The notes: generated by a model from the letters alone, not told the origin. 48,750 nucleotides of DNA from Flavobacteriaceae bacterium (GCA_030683815.1 JAUXPJ010000003.1:1-48750), one strand, 5' to 3'. Positions 33,822-44,443 are shown, numbered from the stretch's first letter. Program-made: numbers and translations.

Positions 33822-36800
33822 TTGGAAAAATGGCTTGTAAAATATAAGTGGTTAGGATTGTTGTACTTTATTACAATGGTGAGTATCAGTACTTTTGCTC
33901 AAATTCCACCATCACTTAATTCGGCTTCTGGAGATTCTTTAATTGTACGTAAAGATTCTCTTCCGTTACCCTATTCATTTAACAACACAAAAGAAGGAAA
34001 GTTATTTTTATCGCTTCCATCATCCAAAGAAATTATTTATGATGCTGAATTAAAGCAATATATGATAATTGAAAAAATTGGAAATTATGAAATAAAATAT
34101 CCGGTTTATATGTCTGCTGAAGCGTATAATGAATACATTCAGAAAAAAGAAATGCTTTCCTATTTTAAAGACAAAGTAAGCGCCGTTGATGGGAAAAAGA
34201 AAAATATTGAAGCACATCAAAAAGATTTATTGCCTTCATATTATGTAAATTCCAGTTTTTTTGAATCCATTTTTGGTGGAAATGTTATTGAAGTAAAACC
34301 GCAGGGTTCTATCACTGTAAAAATGGGAATGTTATACCAAAAAGTGGAGAATCCGCAGGTTTCAGAACGCAATAGGAGTAGTGTAACTTTTGATTTTGAT
34401 CAGCAAATTAGTGCAAGTATAGCCGCAAAAGTTGGAACGCGTTTAAAAGTGGCCGCTAATTACGATACTCAATCAACTTTTGATTTTCAGAATTTAGTAA
34501 AATTAGAATACACCCCAACGGAAGATGATATTATTCAGAAAATAGAAGTTGGTAATGTTAGTATGCCTGTTAAAAACTCATTGATTTCCGGTGCTCAAAG
34601 TTTATTTGGCATTAAAACCGAGTTGCAATTTGGGCGCACCAGAGTATCTACTGTTTTTTCTGAACAAAAATCACAAACGCGATCGGTTTCAGCTCAAGGA
34701 GGTTCAATAGTTAATGAATTTGAACTTCGTACAACAGATTATGATGATAACAAACACTTCTTCATTTCTCAATTTTTTAGAGATAATTTTAACAATGCCC
34801 TTTCTAATTTTCCATTAATTAACAGCGCCGTTAACATTACAAAAATAGAGGTTTGGGTTACCAACAAAACGGCTGTAACACAAGATATTCGCAATATTGT
34901 TGCCTTTGCCGATTTAGCCGAAAATAAAAGCATCAACATTTTTAATCCAAATGTTTTTCCGGTTGCATCAACTCAAGATCCTTCAAATGAAGCGAATAGT
35001 TTAATTAATTATTTTACATCAGGAAGTTCAGTAAGAAATGTATCAACCGTTTCATCTACCTTATTGCCTTTGGAAATGCTGCAAGGACGTGATTTTTCTG
35101 TGCTCGAAAATGCCCGAAAATTAAGTCCGAATGAATTTAAATTACATCCGCAGTTAGGATTTTTATCCTTAAACCGACGATTAAATGATGGCGATATTTT
35201 GGCAGTTGCCTATGAATATACCATTAGCGGAAACGCTAAAGTTTTTAAAGTCGGAGAGCTAACTTCTGATGGAGTACCGGCTCCGGCTAATATTATCGTC
35301 AAGTTATTGCGCAGTGAAATTATCAATACTTCAGTTCCGATATGGAAATTGATGATGAAAAATATCTATGCTTTAGGCACATATCAAATTCAACCGGACG
35401 GATTTAGATTTGAACTTTTATATAAAGACGATGCCACCGGAGTTCCGCTTAACGTTTTTCAAAAAGCAACTACTTCCGGAATTGCAGATAAAACATTATT
35501 AAATCTTTTTAGTTTAGACAGATTAAACAGAAGTTTTATTCCAACACCAAAAGGAGATGGTTTCTTTGATTACATTGAAGGAACAACTATCGATTCTGAA
35601 AACGGTTTGGTTATTTTTCCGAAGGTAGAACCCTTTGGAGCAGATTTAAAAGTAAACCTAACCTCTCCTTTAGATGATAAATATGTGTTTAATGAGTTAT
35701 ACACTAAGACCATTTCAGAAGCTAAAAATAACTATCAAGAAAAAGACAAATATTTATTAAAAGGATATTTTAAATCAGAAAGTGCCAGCGGAATTCCGTT
35801 GGGCGCATTTAACGTTCCGCAAGGATCGGTAAAAGTAACCTCAGGAGGCAGATTATTGGTTGAAGGAGTTGATTATGTTGTAGATTATCAAATTGGGCGT
35901 GTTAAAATTATCAATCCTAGTTTATCGAATTCAGATGCGCCCATACAAGTATCCGTAGAAAATAATTCGGCATTTAATTTGCAATCTAAAAGATTTTTAG
36001 GAGTTAATATCGAACATCAATTTTCTGATAAATTGATAGCCGGAGCAACTATTTTAAATCTGAATGAAAAACCCATCACTCAAAAAGCCATTTTTGGTTA
36101 CGAACCCATCAACAATACCATTTTCGGATTCAATGCCAATTACAATACCGAAGTTCCGTTTTTAACCAAGTTGGTTAATAAATTACCCAATATAGATACT
36201 GATGTTTCTTCCAATTTTTCTGTTCGCGGTGATTTTGCTTATTTATTACCCGGAAGTCCGAGAGCTTCAGAATTTGAAGGACAATCAACTTCTTATCTAG
36301 AAGATTTTGAAGGAGCAGAAACACCGCTTGATATAAAAGCACCTTCACAATGGTTTTTAGCGAGTACTCCACAAAAATTTCCAGAATCATCATTAACAGA
36401 TGATTTACAATATGGAAAAAACAGAGCCAAATTAACTTGGTACACCATTGATCAATTGTTTTATGCGAGCTCCTCATTAAAACCAAAAAATATTGATAAT
36501 GTTGAATTGTCAAGAGCAGAAGTTCGAAGAGTTAATTTTACCGAATTGTTTCCACAACAAGATTTAGATATTACGCAATCAACCATTGTCAGAACACTAG
36601 ATTTGGCTTATTTTCCCGCAGAAAGAGGAAGTTTTAATTACGACACTAACAATTTAACCAACGGGAAATTTACCAACCCACAAGATCGTTGGGGAGGAAT
36701 AATGCGCTCCTTAATTACCACCGATTTTGAGCAAGCTAATGTGGAATATATACAGTTTTGGATGCAAGATCCTTATTTTAATAATGCATACTCTATCAAA

Positions 36801-39800
36801 GAATCGGAAGGTTTGCCTCAGGGTGTAAATCCAAATGCGCCCGAAAATCAAATTGGAGAATTGTATTTCAATTTAGGAAATGTATCAGAAGACATCATCA
36901 GAGATGGTAAAAAAATGTATGAAAATGGTCTTCCTGCAGATGGAAGCAATAGCAATACTATTCAAACTAATTTAGCGAGAGTTCCGTCTAAACAATCATT
37001 ATTGTATGCTTTCAGTGAAAGTGATGCCGATAGAATGAATCAAGATTTAGGTTTAGACGGTTTAAGTGATGCCGATGAAATTTCAAAATTTGGAAGTGTT
37101 TTTGGATCCGATCCATCCTCCGATAATTACCGATATTTTAGAGGAAGTGATTATGATACGCAAGAAGCATCTGTAATAACACGATACAAACAATTTAACA
37201 ATACGCAAGGAAATTCGCCAACCGCCAATAATTCTCAAGAATCGTTTCCAACATCAGCAACATCATATCCGGATGTAGAAGACATCAACAGAGATCAAAC
37301 TATGAATACTGTTGAAAGTTATTATGAATACAAAGTTTCGCTTAATAAAAATGATTTGGCAGTTGGTCAAAATAGAATTGTTGATGAGAGAATTGTGCCG
37401 GTTGTTTTAGAAGATGGAAGTAAAAAAGATTTCAGATGGCTGCAATTTAGAATTCCCGTTACAACTCCTGATGAGGCTGTTAATGGTATTTCCGGTTTTA
37501 GTTCTATTCGATTTATCAGAATGTATTTAACCAAATTTAAAATACCGGTGGTATTGAGATTTGGCGAATTGCAATTAGTTAGAGGTGATTGGAGAAGATT
37601 TCAAAAAACATTGAACCCAACCATTGATCCTCCACAAAATCTGACTCAAACAGATTTGCAAAATTTTGAAGTTGGCGTAGTTAACATCGAAGAAAATGAG
37701 ACAAAACAACCAGTTCCCTATGTGTTACCTCCAGGAACTCGACGTGAAATTTTACAGGGAAGCTCTACTTTACAAAAACAAAATGAACAATCATTATTAT
37801 TAAAAGTAAACGATTTAATTCCGAATGAATCCAGAGCCGTATTTAAAAATGTAAGTATGGATTTACGAATGTATAAACGATTAAAAATGTTTATACACGC
37901 CGAAGGAATTAGAACAAAACCATTGGTAAAAGACAATGATTTACAGGCCATTATTCGTTTGGGAAGTGATTTAAATGAAAACTATTATCAAATTGAAATT
38001 CCGTTAAAAATAACCAGTTTCGGTGCCATTACTGCCCAGGAAATTTGGCCATCAGAAAATAATTTTGATGTGTTGTTAGAACATTTAACAAACCTTAAAT
38101 TATTCAGATTTAATGATGGTGTTGCGCCACATTTGTTATATCCTGCAATTGGAATTCCTTCACCTATTGAAGGATTAACAGGTTATGAAGTTCGGGTAAA
38201 AGGAAATCCGAATTTATCCAATGTTAAAACCATCATGTTGGGCGTTAAAAATAATTCAACCACCAATCAGTTTGCAGAAATTTGGTTTAATGAATTGCGA
38301 GTTTCAGATTTTGACAATAAAGGAGGATGGGCAGCCGTAATTGGAGCAGATGCTAATTTTGCAGATTTTGCCAATGTTTCTCTTACAGGAAGAATGGAAA
38401 CCAAAGGTTTCGGAACCTTGGAGCAACGTGTCAATGAAAGAAGTCAGGAAGAAACTAAATTATATGATATTGTAACCAGCGTTAATTTAGGAAAAGTATT
38501 GCCCAAAGATTGGGGACTTCAAATTCCGATGAATTATTCAATTTCTGAAGAATTTAGAGATCCAAAATACGACCCGCAATATCAAGATGTTTTGTTTGAA
38601 GATGCTAAAGACATCAACCCAAACAGTGGTGAAGCACAAGATTATACTAAGAGAACAAGTATCAGTTTCTTAAATGTTCGAAAAGGAAAATCATCTTCTA
38701 AACAACGAGATTCCAGATTTTATGATATTGAAAATATTTCAGCATCATATGCCTATAATGAGATAACTCGCACCAGTTATGAAGTTCAAAAATACTTGGA
38801 TCAAAATGTAAGAGCTTCTTTAAACTATAACCATTCTTTTAAACCTTGGGTAATAGAACCACTTAAAAAAGTTACAATTTTAAATAGTAAATATTTAAAA
38901 TTGATTCAAGATTTTAATATCAACTTAGTTCCGGCCAGTGTTTCTGTAAATTCCGGAATTATTAGAAGTTATAACGAACAACTTTCTAGAAGTTTGATCG
39001 AAGGATTGCCACCATTGCCCACTTTAACCCAGCGTCATTTTATGTTTGATTGGGATTATTCAGTTAATTATAATTTAACAAAATCGTTTCAGTTTACTTT
39101 TAGGGCTGTAAATAATTATTTATACGATGAATTTAATCCAGATGAAGAAATTAAATTGTTTGATAAATTCTTTTCCTTTGGACGACCCAAACAATACCAT
39201 CAAACTTTAAACGGAACCTATAAAATTCCGCTGCAAAAAATTCCATTGATAGATTTTATCTCGGCTAATTATACTTATACGGCAGATTTTGATTGGCAAG
39301 CATCATCATCCTATTTCCAGGAACAATTAGGAAATACCATTCAAAACGCCAATACGCATAATCTAAGTGTAGATTTAGATATGAATAAATTCTACCGTAC
39401 CATCGGTTTAACGTCGGTTAGAACAAATAGAACGTCACAAAATACAGTGGCAAAATCTGCGAATAACGAATGGTTAAATTCAGTTAAGAACATAATTACA
39501 TCAGTTAAAAAAGCGAGGTTAAGTTATTCAGAAAATAACGGAACACTTTTGCCGGGTTACGTTCCGGAAATAGGATTCTTGGGAAGAGACAATTATTCAG
39601 GAAGTTTAGCTCCAACTTTAGGTTTTGTATTTGGAAGTCAGATTGATATCAGAAATATGGCTATTGAAAAAGGTTGGTTATTATCCAGAGACATTACAGA
39701 TCCGTATTACAATAAAACTTTCAGTCAAACCCATTTTGAAAAATTAGATGTTTCGGTAGATATCAAACCGAATAATTTTTTGGATATTGAATTGCTGGCC

Positions 39801-40811
39801 AACAAAATTTACACCAGTAATTTATCGCAACAATTAGATGTAGTTAACGGAGTTTTAGATGCTCAAGCACCTGTTTCAGAATTTGGAAATTTCAGCTCTA
39901 GTTTCTTAATGATCGGAACTGCATTTAAAAATTATGACCAACTTTTTGAAGATTTTAAAAATAACAGAATTACCATTTCAGAACGATTGGCAGCTCAAGC
40001 AAATTTACCAACTATAGATGGTTTTGGCGAAAATAGTCAACAAGTTATGCTGCCGGCATTTTTGGCGGCATATACAGGTCAATCAGCATCCGGAGTTAAA
40101 TTAAGTGCGTTTAAAAATGTACCATTGCCAAATTGGAAAGTCAATTATAAAGGATTCATGCAATTTAAATGGTTTAAAGATAATTTCAGAAGTTTTACGG
40201 TATCTCATAGTTATCGTTCATTATATTCAATTACTAATTTTAGCAATAACCTTCAGTATAATGAAAGTACCGCATATATCAGTAAAGATATTTCAGGTAA
40301 CTTTTATAATAAGTTGTTGCTGTCTAATGTTAATTTGACTGAAGAATTTTCACCGTTAATCAAGGTTGATATGCGAATGCAAAACTCTCTTTCTTTCAAA
40401 GGCGAGATTAGAAAAGATAGAGCCGTAACACTTAATTTTAACAACAATACAGTTACTCAAGTTAAAGGTTTAGAGTATGTTATTGGAGTTGGATATCGAA
40501 TTAAAGATGTGCAAATGAGATTCAAAATTGCCGATGAGCAAACGAATGTAAAAGGTGATTTAAATTTAAAATTAGATGTATCTTTGCGAGATAATATTAC
40601 TTTGATTCGTTCTATAAATGAAGAAAATGATCAAATAACCGGCGGACAACGATTATTATCTTTCAAATTTTTAGCAGATTACGCCTTGTCCAAAAACTTA
40701 ACAAGTTCATTTTATTTTGATCAAAATGCATCGAGTTATGCTATTTCAACAACATTCCCGAGAAAATCGATAGGCGCCGGAATAAGTGTTAGATATTTAA
40801 TTGGAAATTAG
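33822..40811 (+). CDS. sprA: type IX secretion translocon protein SprA
   Basis: The 2329-residue protein has a signal peptide of about 26 residues (ending STFAQ) and many amphipathic beta-strands to the end, closing with GAGISVRYLIGN. SprA is the giant single-chain outer-membrane barrel through which T9SS cargo leaves the cell, and it is required for gliding. The size matches known SprA (about 2,400 residues) and the frame is unbroken. The likely start is TTG at 33822; an ATG at 33879 would remove most of the signal peptide. It lies between ruvA and gcvH, as in related genomes. Confidence 0.95.
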   Translation: MEKWLVKYKWLGLLYFITMVSISTFAQIPPSLNSASGDSLIVRKDSLPLPYSFNNTKEGKLFLSLPSSKEIIYDAELKQYMIIEKIGNYEIKYPVYMSAEAYNEYIQKKEMLSYFKDKVSAVDGKKKNIEAHQKDLLPSYYVNSSFFESIFGGNVIEVKPQGSITVKMGMLYQKVENPQVSERNRSSVTFDFDQQISASIAAKVGTRLKVAANYDTQSTFDFQNLVKLEYTPTEDDIIQKIEVGNVSMPVKNSLISGAQSLFGIKTELQFGRTRVSTVFSEQKSQTRSVSAQGGSIVNEFELRTTDYDDNKHFFISQFFRDNFNNALSNFPLINSAVNITKIEVWVTNKTAVTQDIRNIVAFADLAENKSINIFNPNVFPVASTQDPSNEANSLINYFTSGSSVRNVSTVSSTLLPLEMLQGRDFSVLENARKLSPNEFKLHPQLGFLSLNRRLNDGDILAVAYEYTISGNAKVFKVGELTSDGVPAPANIIVKLLRSEIINTSVPIWKLMMKNIYALGTYQIQPDGFRFELLYKDDATGVPLNVFQKATTSGIADKTLLNLFSLDRLNRSFIPTPKGDGFFDYIEGTTIDSENGLVIFPKVEPFGADLKVNLTSPLDDKYVFNELYTKTISEAKNNYQEKDKYLLKGYFKSESASGIPLGAFNVPQGSVKVTSGGRLLVEGVDYVVDYQIGRVKIINPSLSNSDAPIQVSVENNSAFNLQSKRFLGVNIEHQFSDKLIAGATILNLNEKPITQKAIFGYEPINNTIFGFNANYNTEVPFLTKLVNKLPNIDTDVSSNFSVRGDFAYLLPGSPRASEFEGQSTSYLEDFEGAETPLDIKAPSQWFLASTPQKFPESSLTDDLQYGKNRAKLTWYTIDQLFYASSSLKPKNIDNVELSRAEVRRVNFTELFPQQDLDITQSTIVRTLDLAYFPAERGSFNYDTNNLTNGKFTNPQDRWGGIMRSLITTDFEQANVEYIQFWMQDPYFNNAYSIKESEGLPQGVNPNAPENQIGELYFNLGNVSEDIIRDGKKMYENGLPADGSNSNTIQTNLARVPSKQSLLYAFSESDADRMNQDLGLDGLSDADEISKFGSVFGSDPSSDNYRYFRGSDYDTQEASVITRYKQFNNTQGNSPTANNSQESFPTSATSYPDVEDINRDQTMNTVESYYEYKVSLNKNDLAVGQNRIVDERIVPVVLEDGSKKDFRWLQFRIPVTTPDEAVNGISGFSSIRFIRMYLTKFKIPVVLRFGELQLVRGDWRRFQKTLNPTIDPPQNLTQTDLQNFEVGVVNIEENETKQPVPYVLPPGTRREILQGSSTLQKQNEQSLLLKVNDLIPNESRAVFKNVSMDLRMYKRLKMFIHAEGIRTKPLVKDNDLQAIIRLGSDLNENYYQIEIPLKITSFGAITAQEIWPSENNFDVLLEHLTNLKLFRFNDGVAPHLLYPAIGIPSPIEGLTGYEVRVKGNPNLSNVKTIMLGVKNNSTTNQFAEIWFNELRVSDFDNKGGWAAVIGADANFADFANVSLTGRMETKGFGTLEQRVNERSQEETKLYDIVTSVNLGKVLPKDWGLQIPMNYSISEEFRDPKYDPQYQDVLFEDAKDINPNSGEAQDYTKRTSISFLNVRKGKSSSKQRDSRFYDIENISASYAYNEITRTSYEVQKYLDQNVRASLNYNHSFKPWVIEPLKKVTILNSKYLKLIQDFNINLVPASVSVNSGIIRSYNEQLSRSLIEGLPPLPTLTQRHFMFDWDYSVNYNLTKSFQFTFRAVNNYLYDEFNPDEEIKLFDKFFSFGRPKQYHQTLNGTYKIPLQKIPLIDFISANYTYTADFDWQASSSYFQEQLGNTIQNANTHNLSVDLDMNKFYRTIGLTSVRTNRTSQNTVAKSANNEWLNSVKNIITSVKKARLSYSENNGTLLPGYVPEIGFLGRDNYSGSLAPTLGFVFGSQIDIRNMAIEKGWLLSRDITDPYYNKTFSQTHFEKLDVSVDIKPNNFLDIELLANKIYTSNLSQQLDVVNGVLDAQAPVSEFGNFSSSFLMIGTAFKNYDQLFEDFKNNRITISERLAAQANLPTIDGFGENSQQVMLPAFLAAYTGQSASGVKLSAFKNVPLPNWKVNYKGFMQFKWFKDNFRSFTVSHSYRSLYSITNFSNNLQYNESTAYISKDISGNFYNKLLLSNVNLTEEFSPLIKVDMRMQNSLSFKGEIRKDRAVTLNFNNNTVTQVKGLEYVIGVGYRIKDVQMRFKIADEQTNVKGDLNLKLDVSLRDNITLIRSINEENDQITGGQRLLSFKFLADYALSKNLTSSFYFDQNASSYAISTTFPRKSIGAGISVRYLIGN

Positions 40812-40846
40812 AGAATTCAAATAATTAATTTAATATATAAAGTCAA

Positions 40847-41227
40847 ATGAAAATACCTGCAGATTTAAAGTACACCAAAGACCATGAGTGGGTACTTATA
40901 GAAGGAGAAATTGCCACTATTGGCATTACAGACTTCGCCCAAGGGGAACTTGGAGATATTGTTTACGTTGATGTTGATACTGTTGAGGAATCAGTTGATA
41001 AAAACGCTGTATTCGGTACGGTTGAAGCCGTAAAAACTGTTTCTGATTTATTTATGCCATTAACCGGAGAAGTTGTTGAGTTTAATGATATTTTAGGTGA
41101 TAACCCCTCTAAAATTAATTCTGATCCTTATGGTGATGGATGGATAATCAAAGTTAAAATAGCCGACCTTTCGCAAGTTGAAGATTTATTAGATGCTCAA
41201 GCGTATAGCGAACTTATTGGAGGATAA
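40847..41227 (+). CDS. gcvH: glycine cleavage system H protein
   Basis: The 126-residue protein carries the lipoyl domain with acceptor K63 ([14 protein letters not shown]) and the GcvH opening [10 protein letters not shown]. It shuttles the aminomethyl group between the P, T and L proteins of glycine cleavage. It is 35 bp after sprA and overlaps the VanZ-like gene. Confidence 0.96.
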   Translation: MKIPADLKYTKDHEWVLIEGEIATIGITDFAQGELGDIVYVDVDTVEESVDKNAVFGTVEAVKTVSDLFMPLTGEVVEFNDILGDNPSKINSDPYGDGWIIKVKIADLSQVEDLLDAQAYSELIGG

Positions 41228-41588
41228 ATCCTTATATATAGCAATTGTATTAACTTTTCTGATTGCTTATTTGAGTATAATTTCCTTAAAAATTGAGGAA
41301 CCCAAAATAGAATTTGGATATTTTGATAAAGTAGCTCATACAATATCTTATATTTTTTTAACATTAAGCTGGTTCCTCGCTTTTAGTTTGCGTAAGGTGA
41401 ATTTTTTTAAATCTTTACTAATAGCCATCAGTATTTCATTTTATGGTATAATTATTGAAATGATACAAGGAAAATTTACATCAAATAGAGAGGCGGATAT
41501 TTATGATGTGTTGGCCAATACAATTGGTATTCTACTAGGTTTTGGAATATTTATTTTGTGGATTCAAAAAAGAAAGGTTTTAAAATAA
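41193..41588 (+). CDS. VanZ-family membrane protein
   Basis: The 131-residue protein has four hydrophobic segments (starting [20 protein letters not shown]) and the VanZ-like [11 protein letters not shown] and [18 protein letters not shown]. The role of VanZ-like proteins is poorly known; some affect glycopeptide tolerance or envelope properties. The ATG overlaps gcvH by 35 bp. A TTG at 41217 would give an 11-bp overlap and is a credible alternative start. It is translated as part of the sprA-gcvH run. Confidence 0.8.
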   Translation: MLKRIANLLEDKSLYIAIVLTFLIAYLSIISLKIEEPKIEFGYFDKVAHTISYIFLTLSWFLAFSLRKVNFFKSLLIAISISFYGIIIEMIQGKFTSNREADIYDVLANTIGILLGFGIFILWIQKRKVLK

Positions 41589-41643
41589 ATTGCAATTGTT
41601 ATATAAAAATTATTAAATTAGCACCTTATAAAATTAGTCATCA

Positions 41644-42366
41644 ATGAAAATTAAGAAAAGCCCTAAAGCAACCTTAGAAAATTACAATAAGTTGTTTATG
41701 CAATTAGGTTTGGTACTTGCCTTGCTGGTAGTTCACTTAGCTATTGAATATAAAACTTATGATCGTGTTATTACTCAATTAGGAGATAACATGATGGCTG
41801 CTGTTGAAGAAGAAGATATTCCGTTGACTCAACGTATTGAAACAGCTCCACCACCACCGGCACCACCACCATCAATTCCTGATAAAATTGAGATTAAGAA
41901 AGATGATGAAAAAATTATTGAAACGAAATTAAAATCTACTGAATCTGATGAGAAAGTAGCTGTTAAAGTGCGTGAAATTGTTGAGGTAAAAGAAGATGAA
42001 GATGTAGTGGAAGATGTTCCTTTTGCTATTATCGAAGATGTTCCTGTATTCCCCGGATGTACTGGTACTAAAGAGCAAAAAAGAGAGTGTTTGTCTGAAA
42101 AAATAACTCAACATGTAAGTAAAAGATTTAATGCTGATTTAGCTCAAGAGTTAGGTTTATCACCAGGAAAGAAGAGAATATCCGTAATGTTTAAAATTGA
42201 CAAGAATGGCGAAATTGTTGATATTGAAGCAAGAGCTCCACACGTTCGTTTAGAAAAAGAAGCAATACGGGTAATACAACTGTTACCAAAAATGCAACCC
42301 GGTAAACAAAGAGGTCGTCCAGTAGGAGTGAAGTATAGTTTACCAATTACATTCAACGTAGAATAA
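41644..42366 (+). CDS. TonB-family energy transducer
   Basis: The 240-residue protein has one N-terminal membrane anchor (LGLVLALLVVHLAIEYK), a proline-rich periplasmic stretch (TAPPPPAPPPSIPD), a charged linker and a C-terminal TonB domain (KRISVMFKIDKNGEIVDIEA, then GVKYSLPITFNVE). It couples the proton-motive force to outer-membrane receptors with ExbB/ExbD. The family is often multi-copy in Bacteroidota. It is the last gene before a terminator and may or may not serve the receptor at 45.9 kb. Confidence 0.92.
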   Translation: MKIKKSPKATLENYNKLFMQLGLVLALLVVHLAIEYKTYDRVITQLGDNMMAAVEEEDIPLTQRIETAPPPPAPPPSIPDKIEIKKDDEKIIETKLKSTESDEKVAVKVREIVEVKEDEDVVEDVPFAIIEDVPVFPGCTGTKEQKRECLSEKITQHVSKRFNADLAQELGLSPGKKRISVMFKIDKNGEIVDIEARAPHVRLEKEAIRVIQLLPKMQPGKQRGRPVGVKYSLPITFNVE

Positions 42367-42389
42367 CAAAATATTTATATAATACTTAA

Positions 42390-42427
42390 AGGAGGCTGTC
42401 TCAAAATAAAAAGAGGCAGCCTTTTTC
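42390..42427 (+). terminator. terminator after the TonB gene
   Basis: GGCTGTCTC pairs with GAGGCAGCC (one G-T pair) within AAAGGAGGCTGTCTCAAAA and AGAGGCAGCCTTTTT. The stem is followed by T. Confidence 0.75.
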
Positions 42428-42567
42428 ATTTCAAATTTAATTTATCTTTTTGAGATTATTAATTATTTTAGATTTTGTTTTGAGGAATTAAAAAGCTTAT
42501 TTTTGATTAAAAAAAGATTATTAACTAATTGAATATTATTAAATTAATAAAATAAAAGAGTCAATAT

Positions 42568-42655
42568 TTTACCTCCGATAAAGTTGCTGAAATTTTTTAT
42601 TTAGCTGATGAATTTTGTACAGAATTTGAAAAAGCACTAAAAATAAATTATTGTT
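42568..42655 (+). pseudogene. N-terminal fragment of an IS982-like transposase
   Basis: In one frame the bases read FTSDKVAEIFYLADEFCTEF, then EKALKI, which resembles the start of Bacteroidota IS982-type transposases. No start codon is visible, and the similarity stops near 42650, where a different fragment begins. It is a relic. The rest of the 617-bp gap between the TonB and lipoprotein genes holds the next fragment and AT-rich DNA in which I see nothing. Confidence 0.5.
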
Positions 42656-42821
42656 TCCAACGGATGAAGCGGTTGTGAAATCTGTATATTTGTCTGTAAG
42701 AGAAGCTATCAAAAAATGGTCAATGCCAACCCAAAATTGGGGTATTATCCTCAATCAGTTCTTAATCATCTATGAAAAAAAGGGTCAGAAATTAAGTAAA
42801 TTCCAACCCAGGCTATTTTAA
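42648..42821 (+). pseudogene. C-terminal fragment of an IS256/mutator-type transposase
   Basis: The frame reads TDEAVVKSVYLSVREAIKKW, then SMPTQNWGIILNQFLIIYE, which matches the C terminus of IS256-like (mutator) transposases. Only about 58 codons remain. ACTTACACAGTTTACAGGA just after it could be the remains of the element end. Confidence 0.55.
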
Positions 42822-42983
42822 ACTTACACAGTTTACAGGATAGTGTCTAAAAAATTGAAAGAAAATATTTCTTTTTAAAGGGGCAGTATTTAGTTTCTTT
42901 GTTTTATTGATTTTTTTCGGTAATGTTCAATAAACTGCTTCAAAAACTTGATTTTGTGTACACACTGAATAAGATATAAACTT

Positions 42984-44375
42984 CTAAATTTTTTCAAAAA
43001 TTAGTTTACTCTCATCATTATTACTTTCAGTATCTTTTATTTCTATTTTATTGTTGAAAACACCTATAACTAACCAAGTTTTCTCAATTTTATCAAAGGG
43101 AATAACACCATTGAAATCGAGTTCTAATTTTAATTTTCCACTATTGTAAAGAACTGACCAACTACCATTTACAATATCAACTCCGTTGGTTGCCGTAACT
43201 GTAAAATCTTGTTTAAAATCTATTTTAAAGTTTGTGTAAGTACTCGTTTTAATTTCACCTTTATCCTTAAAATAGGCAATGAACCAAATCCCGTCATTTA
43301 AAATATTTACTAATTCTATTTTATCATTTATACAAGTTTTTTCAAATTCAAGTCTGTTATCTTCAAATCGCAAATCAATTTCATTATTATCTTCAACTTC
43401 GTAAAGTATCCAGTTAAATGAAAAATCGGGTAAATTTTCAATTGTAATTCTGATTACAATTTTATTATTAGAATTGTACACAAGCCATGTTCCATAAATA
43501 TAATTTCCTGCATCTGAAACTTTTACCGTGCCATTTTCTAAAAATATAAATGTATATTTTTCGTATTGTTCTGTATTATCTACTCCATTGATTTTAACTT
43601 TGTCCACTATCCAACTGCATGATAATAATAGCGCAGTGATTTTCTCTTTGGTACAATCTAAACAATCATCATCATCAAAATCATTATCATCATCATCATC
43701 ACAGATGTCTTTGGCATCTTCAATAACATTTTCAAGAGTATTCATGTTGTTGATGGTTTTTTCTGTTCCGTCATAAAGCACTACCATTATTGGGAAATTA
43801 ATTTGAACAATATTGAAATCCTTTATATTATCAATGAATTTATAAAACTGCTCATCATTTCCAATACTAATGGTTTTGGCTAACTGATTTGCAGAATCAT
43901 AAATTGACAATGTTATAGGATAGACAAAATCTACACATTCGATATCATCATCTACCTCATTTTCACCGTTACATTCATCCGTAAATTTTTTTAACTCATC
44001 ATCATTTTTAACTTTTATCTTCGTATAATTACTTAGAATTATTTCAATTGGAAATATAATTTTCAGGGTATCAACATCATCATCAGATTCATCAAAGATT
44101 GATTCAATTAATTCATAATCTTTTTCAGTTTTAATGATTAATTCTATGCCATTGACCACTACAGTTACGGGAAGTTGAATAGTAATACAATTTGCATGGT
44201 CAATTATATTGTCTTTTGAGCCATCTTTGGTAACTACACGCTGTATTAATTTAGTAACATTGGTATTCGCTTTTAAAACTTCATCATTAGAAGGCTGAAT
44301 AATATCTATAATTTCGTTTTGGCAAGACATAGATACAATTAAAAATAAGCTTAAAAAAAATATTCTTGCATGCAT
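42984..44375 (-). CDS. acidic surface lipoprotein with four short repeats and two lipocalin-like domains
   Basis: From the ATG at 44375 the protein has 463 residues and a lipoprotein signal (lipid cysteine C18 in IVSMSC). About 50-250 hold four related segments: ITIQLPVTVVVNGIELIIK, LKIIFPIEIILSNYTKIKV, VDFVYPITLSIYDSANQLA and VQINFPIMVVLYDGTEKTI, each followed by a helix with Asp/Glu. A cluster of aspartates (ICDDDDDNDFDDDDCLDC) precedes two lipocalin-like beta domains (GTWLVYN, GSWSVLYN). The product is unknown. It is divergent from an ECF sigma gene and carries the same promoter motif as fecR, so it is probably a target of that sigma. The open frame continues to 44417 but crosses that promoter. 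Confidence 0.8.
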   Translation of the reverse strand: MHARIFFLSLFLIVSMSCQNEIIDIIQPSNDEVLKANTNVTKLIQRVVTKDGSKDNIIDHANCITIQLPVTVVVNGIELIIKTEKDYELIESIFDESDDDVDTLKIIFPIEIILSNYTKIKVKNDDELKKFTDECNGENEVDDDIECVDFVYPITLSIYDSANQLAKTISIGNDEQFYKFIDNIKDFNIVQINFPIMVVLYDGTEKTINNMNTLENVIEDAKDICDDDDDNDFDDDDCLDCTKEKITALLLSCSWIVDKVKINGVDNTEQYEKYTFIFLENGTVKVSDAGNYIYGTWLVYNSNNKIVIRITIENLPDFSFNWILYEVEDNNEIDLRFEDNRLEFEKTCINDKIELVNILNDGIWFIAYFKDKGEIKTSTYTNFKIDFKQDFTVTATNGVDIVNGSWSVLYNSGKLKLELDFNGVIPFDKIEKTWLVIGVFNNKIEIKDTESNNDESKLIFEKI

Positions 44376-44401
44376 AATATAGTTATTTAAGTATACTGGT
44401 A

Positions 44402-44430
44402 TAACAATATAGTTCAAATATACCCTACCT
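44402..44430 (-). promoter_or_regulatory. putative ECF-sigma promoter of the lipoprotein gene
   Basis: On the minus strand: AGGTAGGGTA (44430-44421), 14 bases, TGTTA (44406-44402), then 26 bases to the ATG. Sequence and spacing are repeated exactly at 44996-45024. Confidence 0.65.
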
Positions 44431-44443
44431 TATTTAAAAAAAT

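Noticed and set aside
36175..36513. 112-codon open frame opposite sprA
   Set aside because: It is a shadow of the sprA coding frame with no independent features.
42390..42427. GGAGGCTGTCTCAAAA resembling an inverted repeat of IS1182-type elements
   Set aside because: Its partner lies only 10 bases away and T follows. It is a simple terminator with no second end.
44376..44417. Upstream ATG for the acidic lipoprotein
   Set aside because: It would overlap the putative ECF promoter and put 14 residues before a normal lipoprotein signal.
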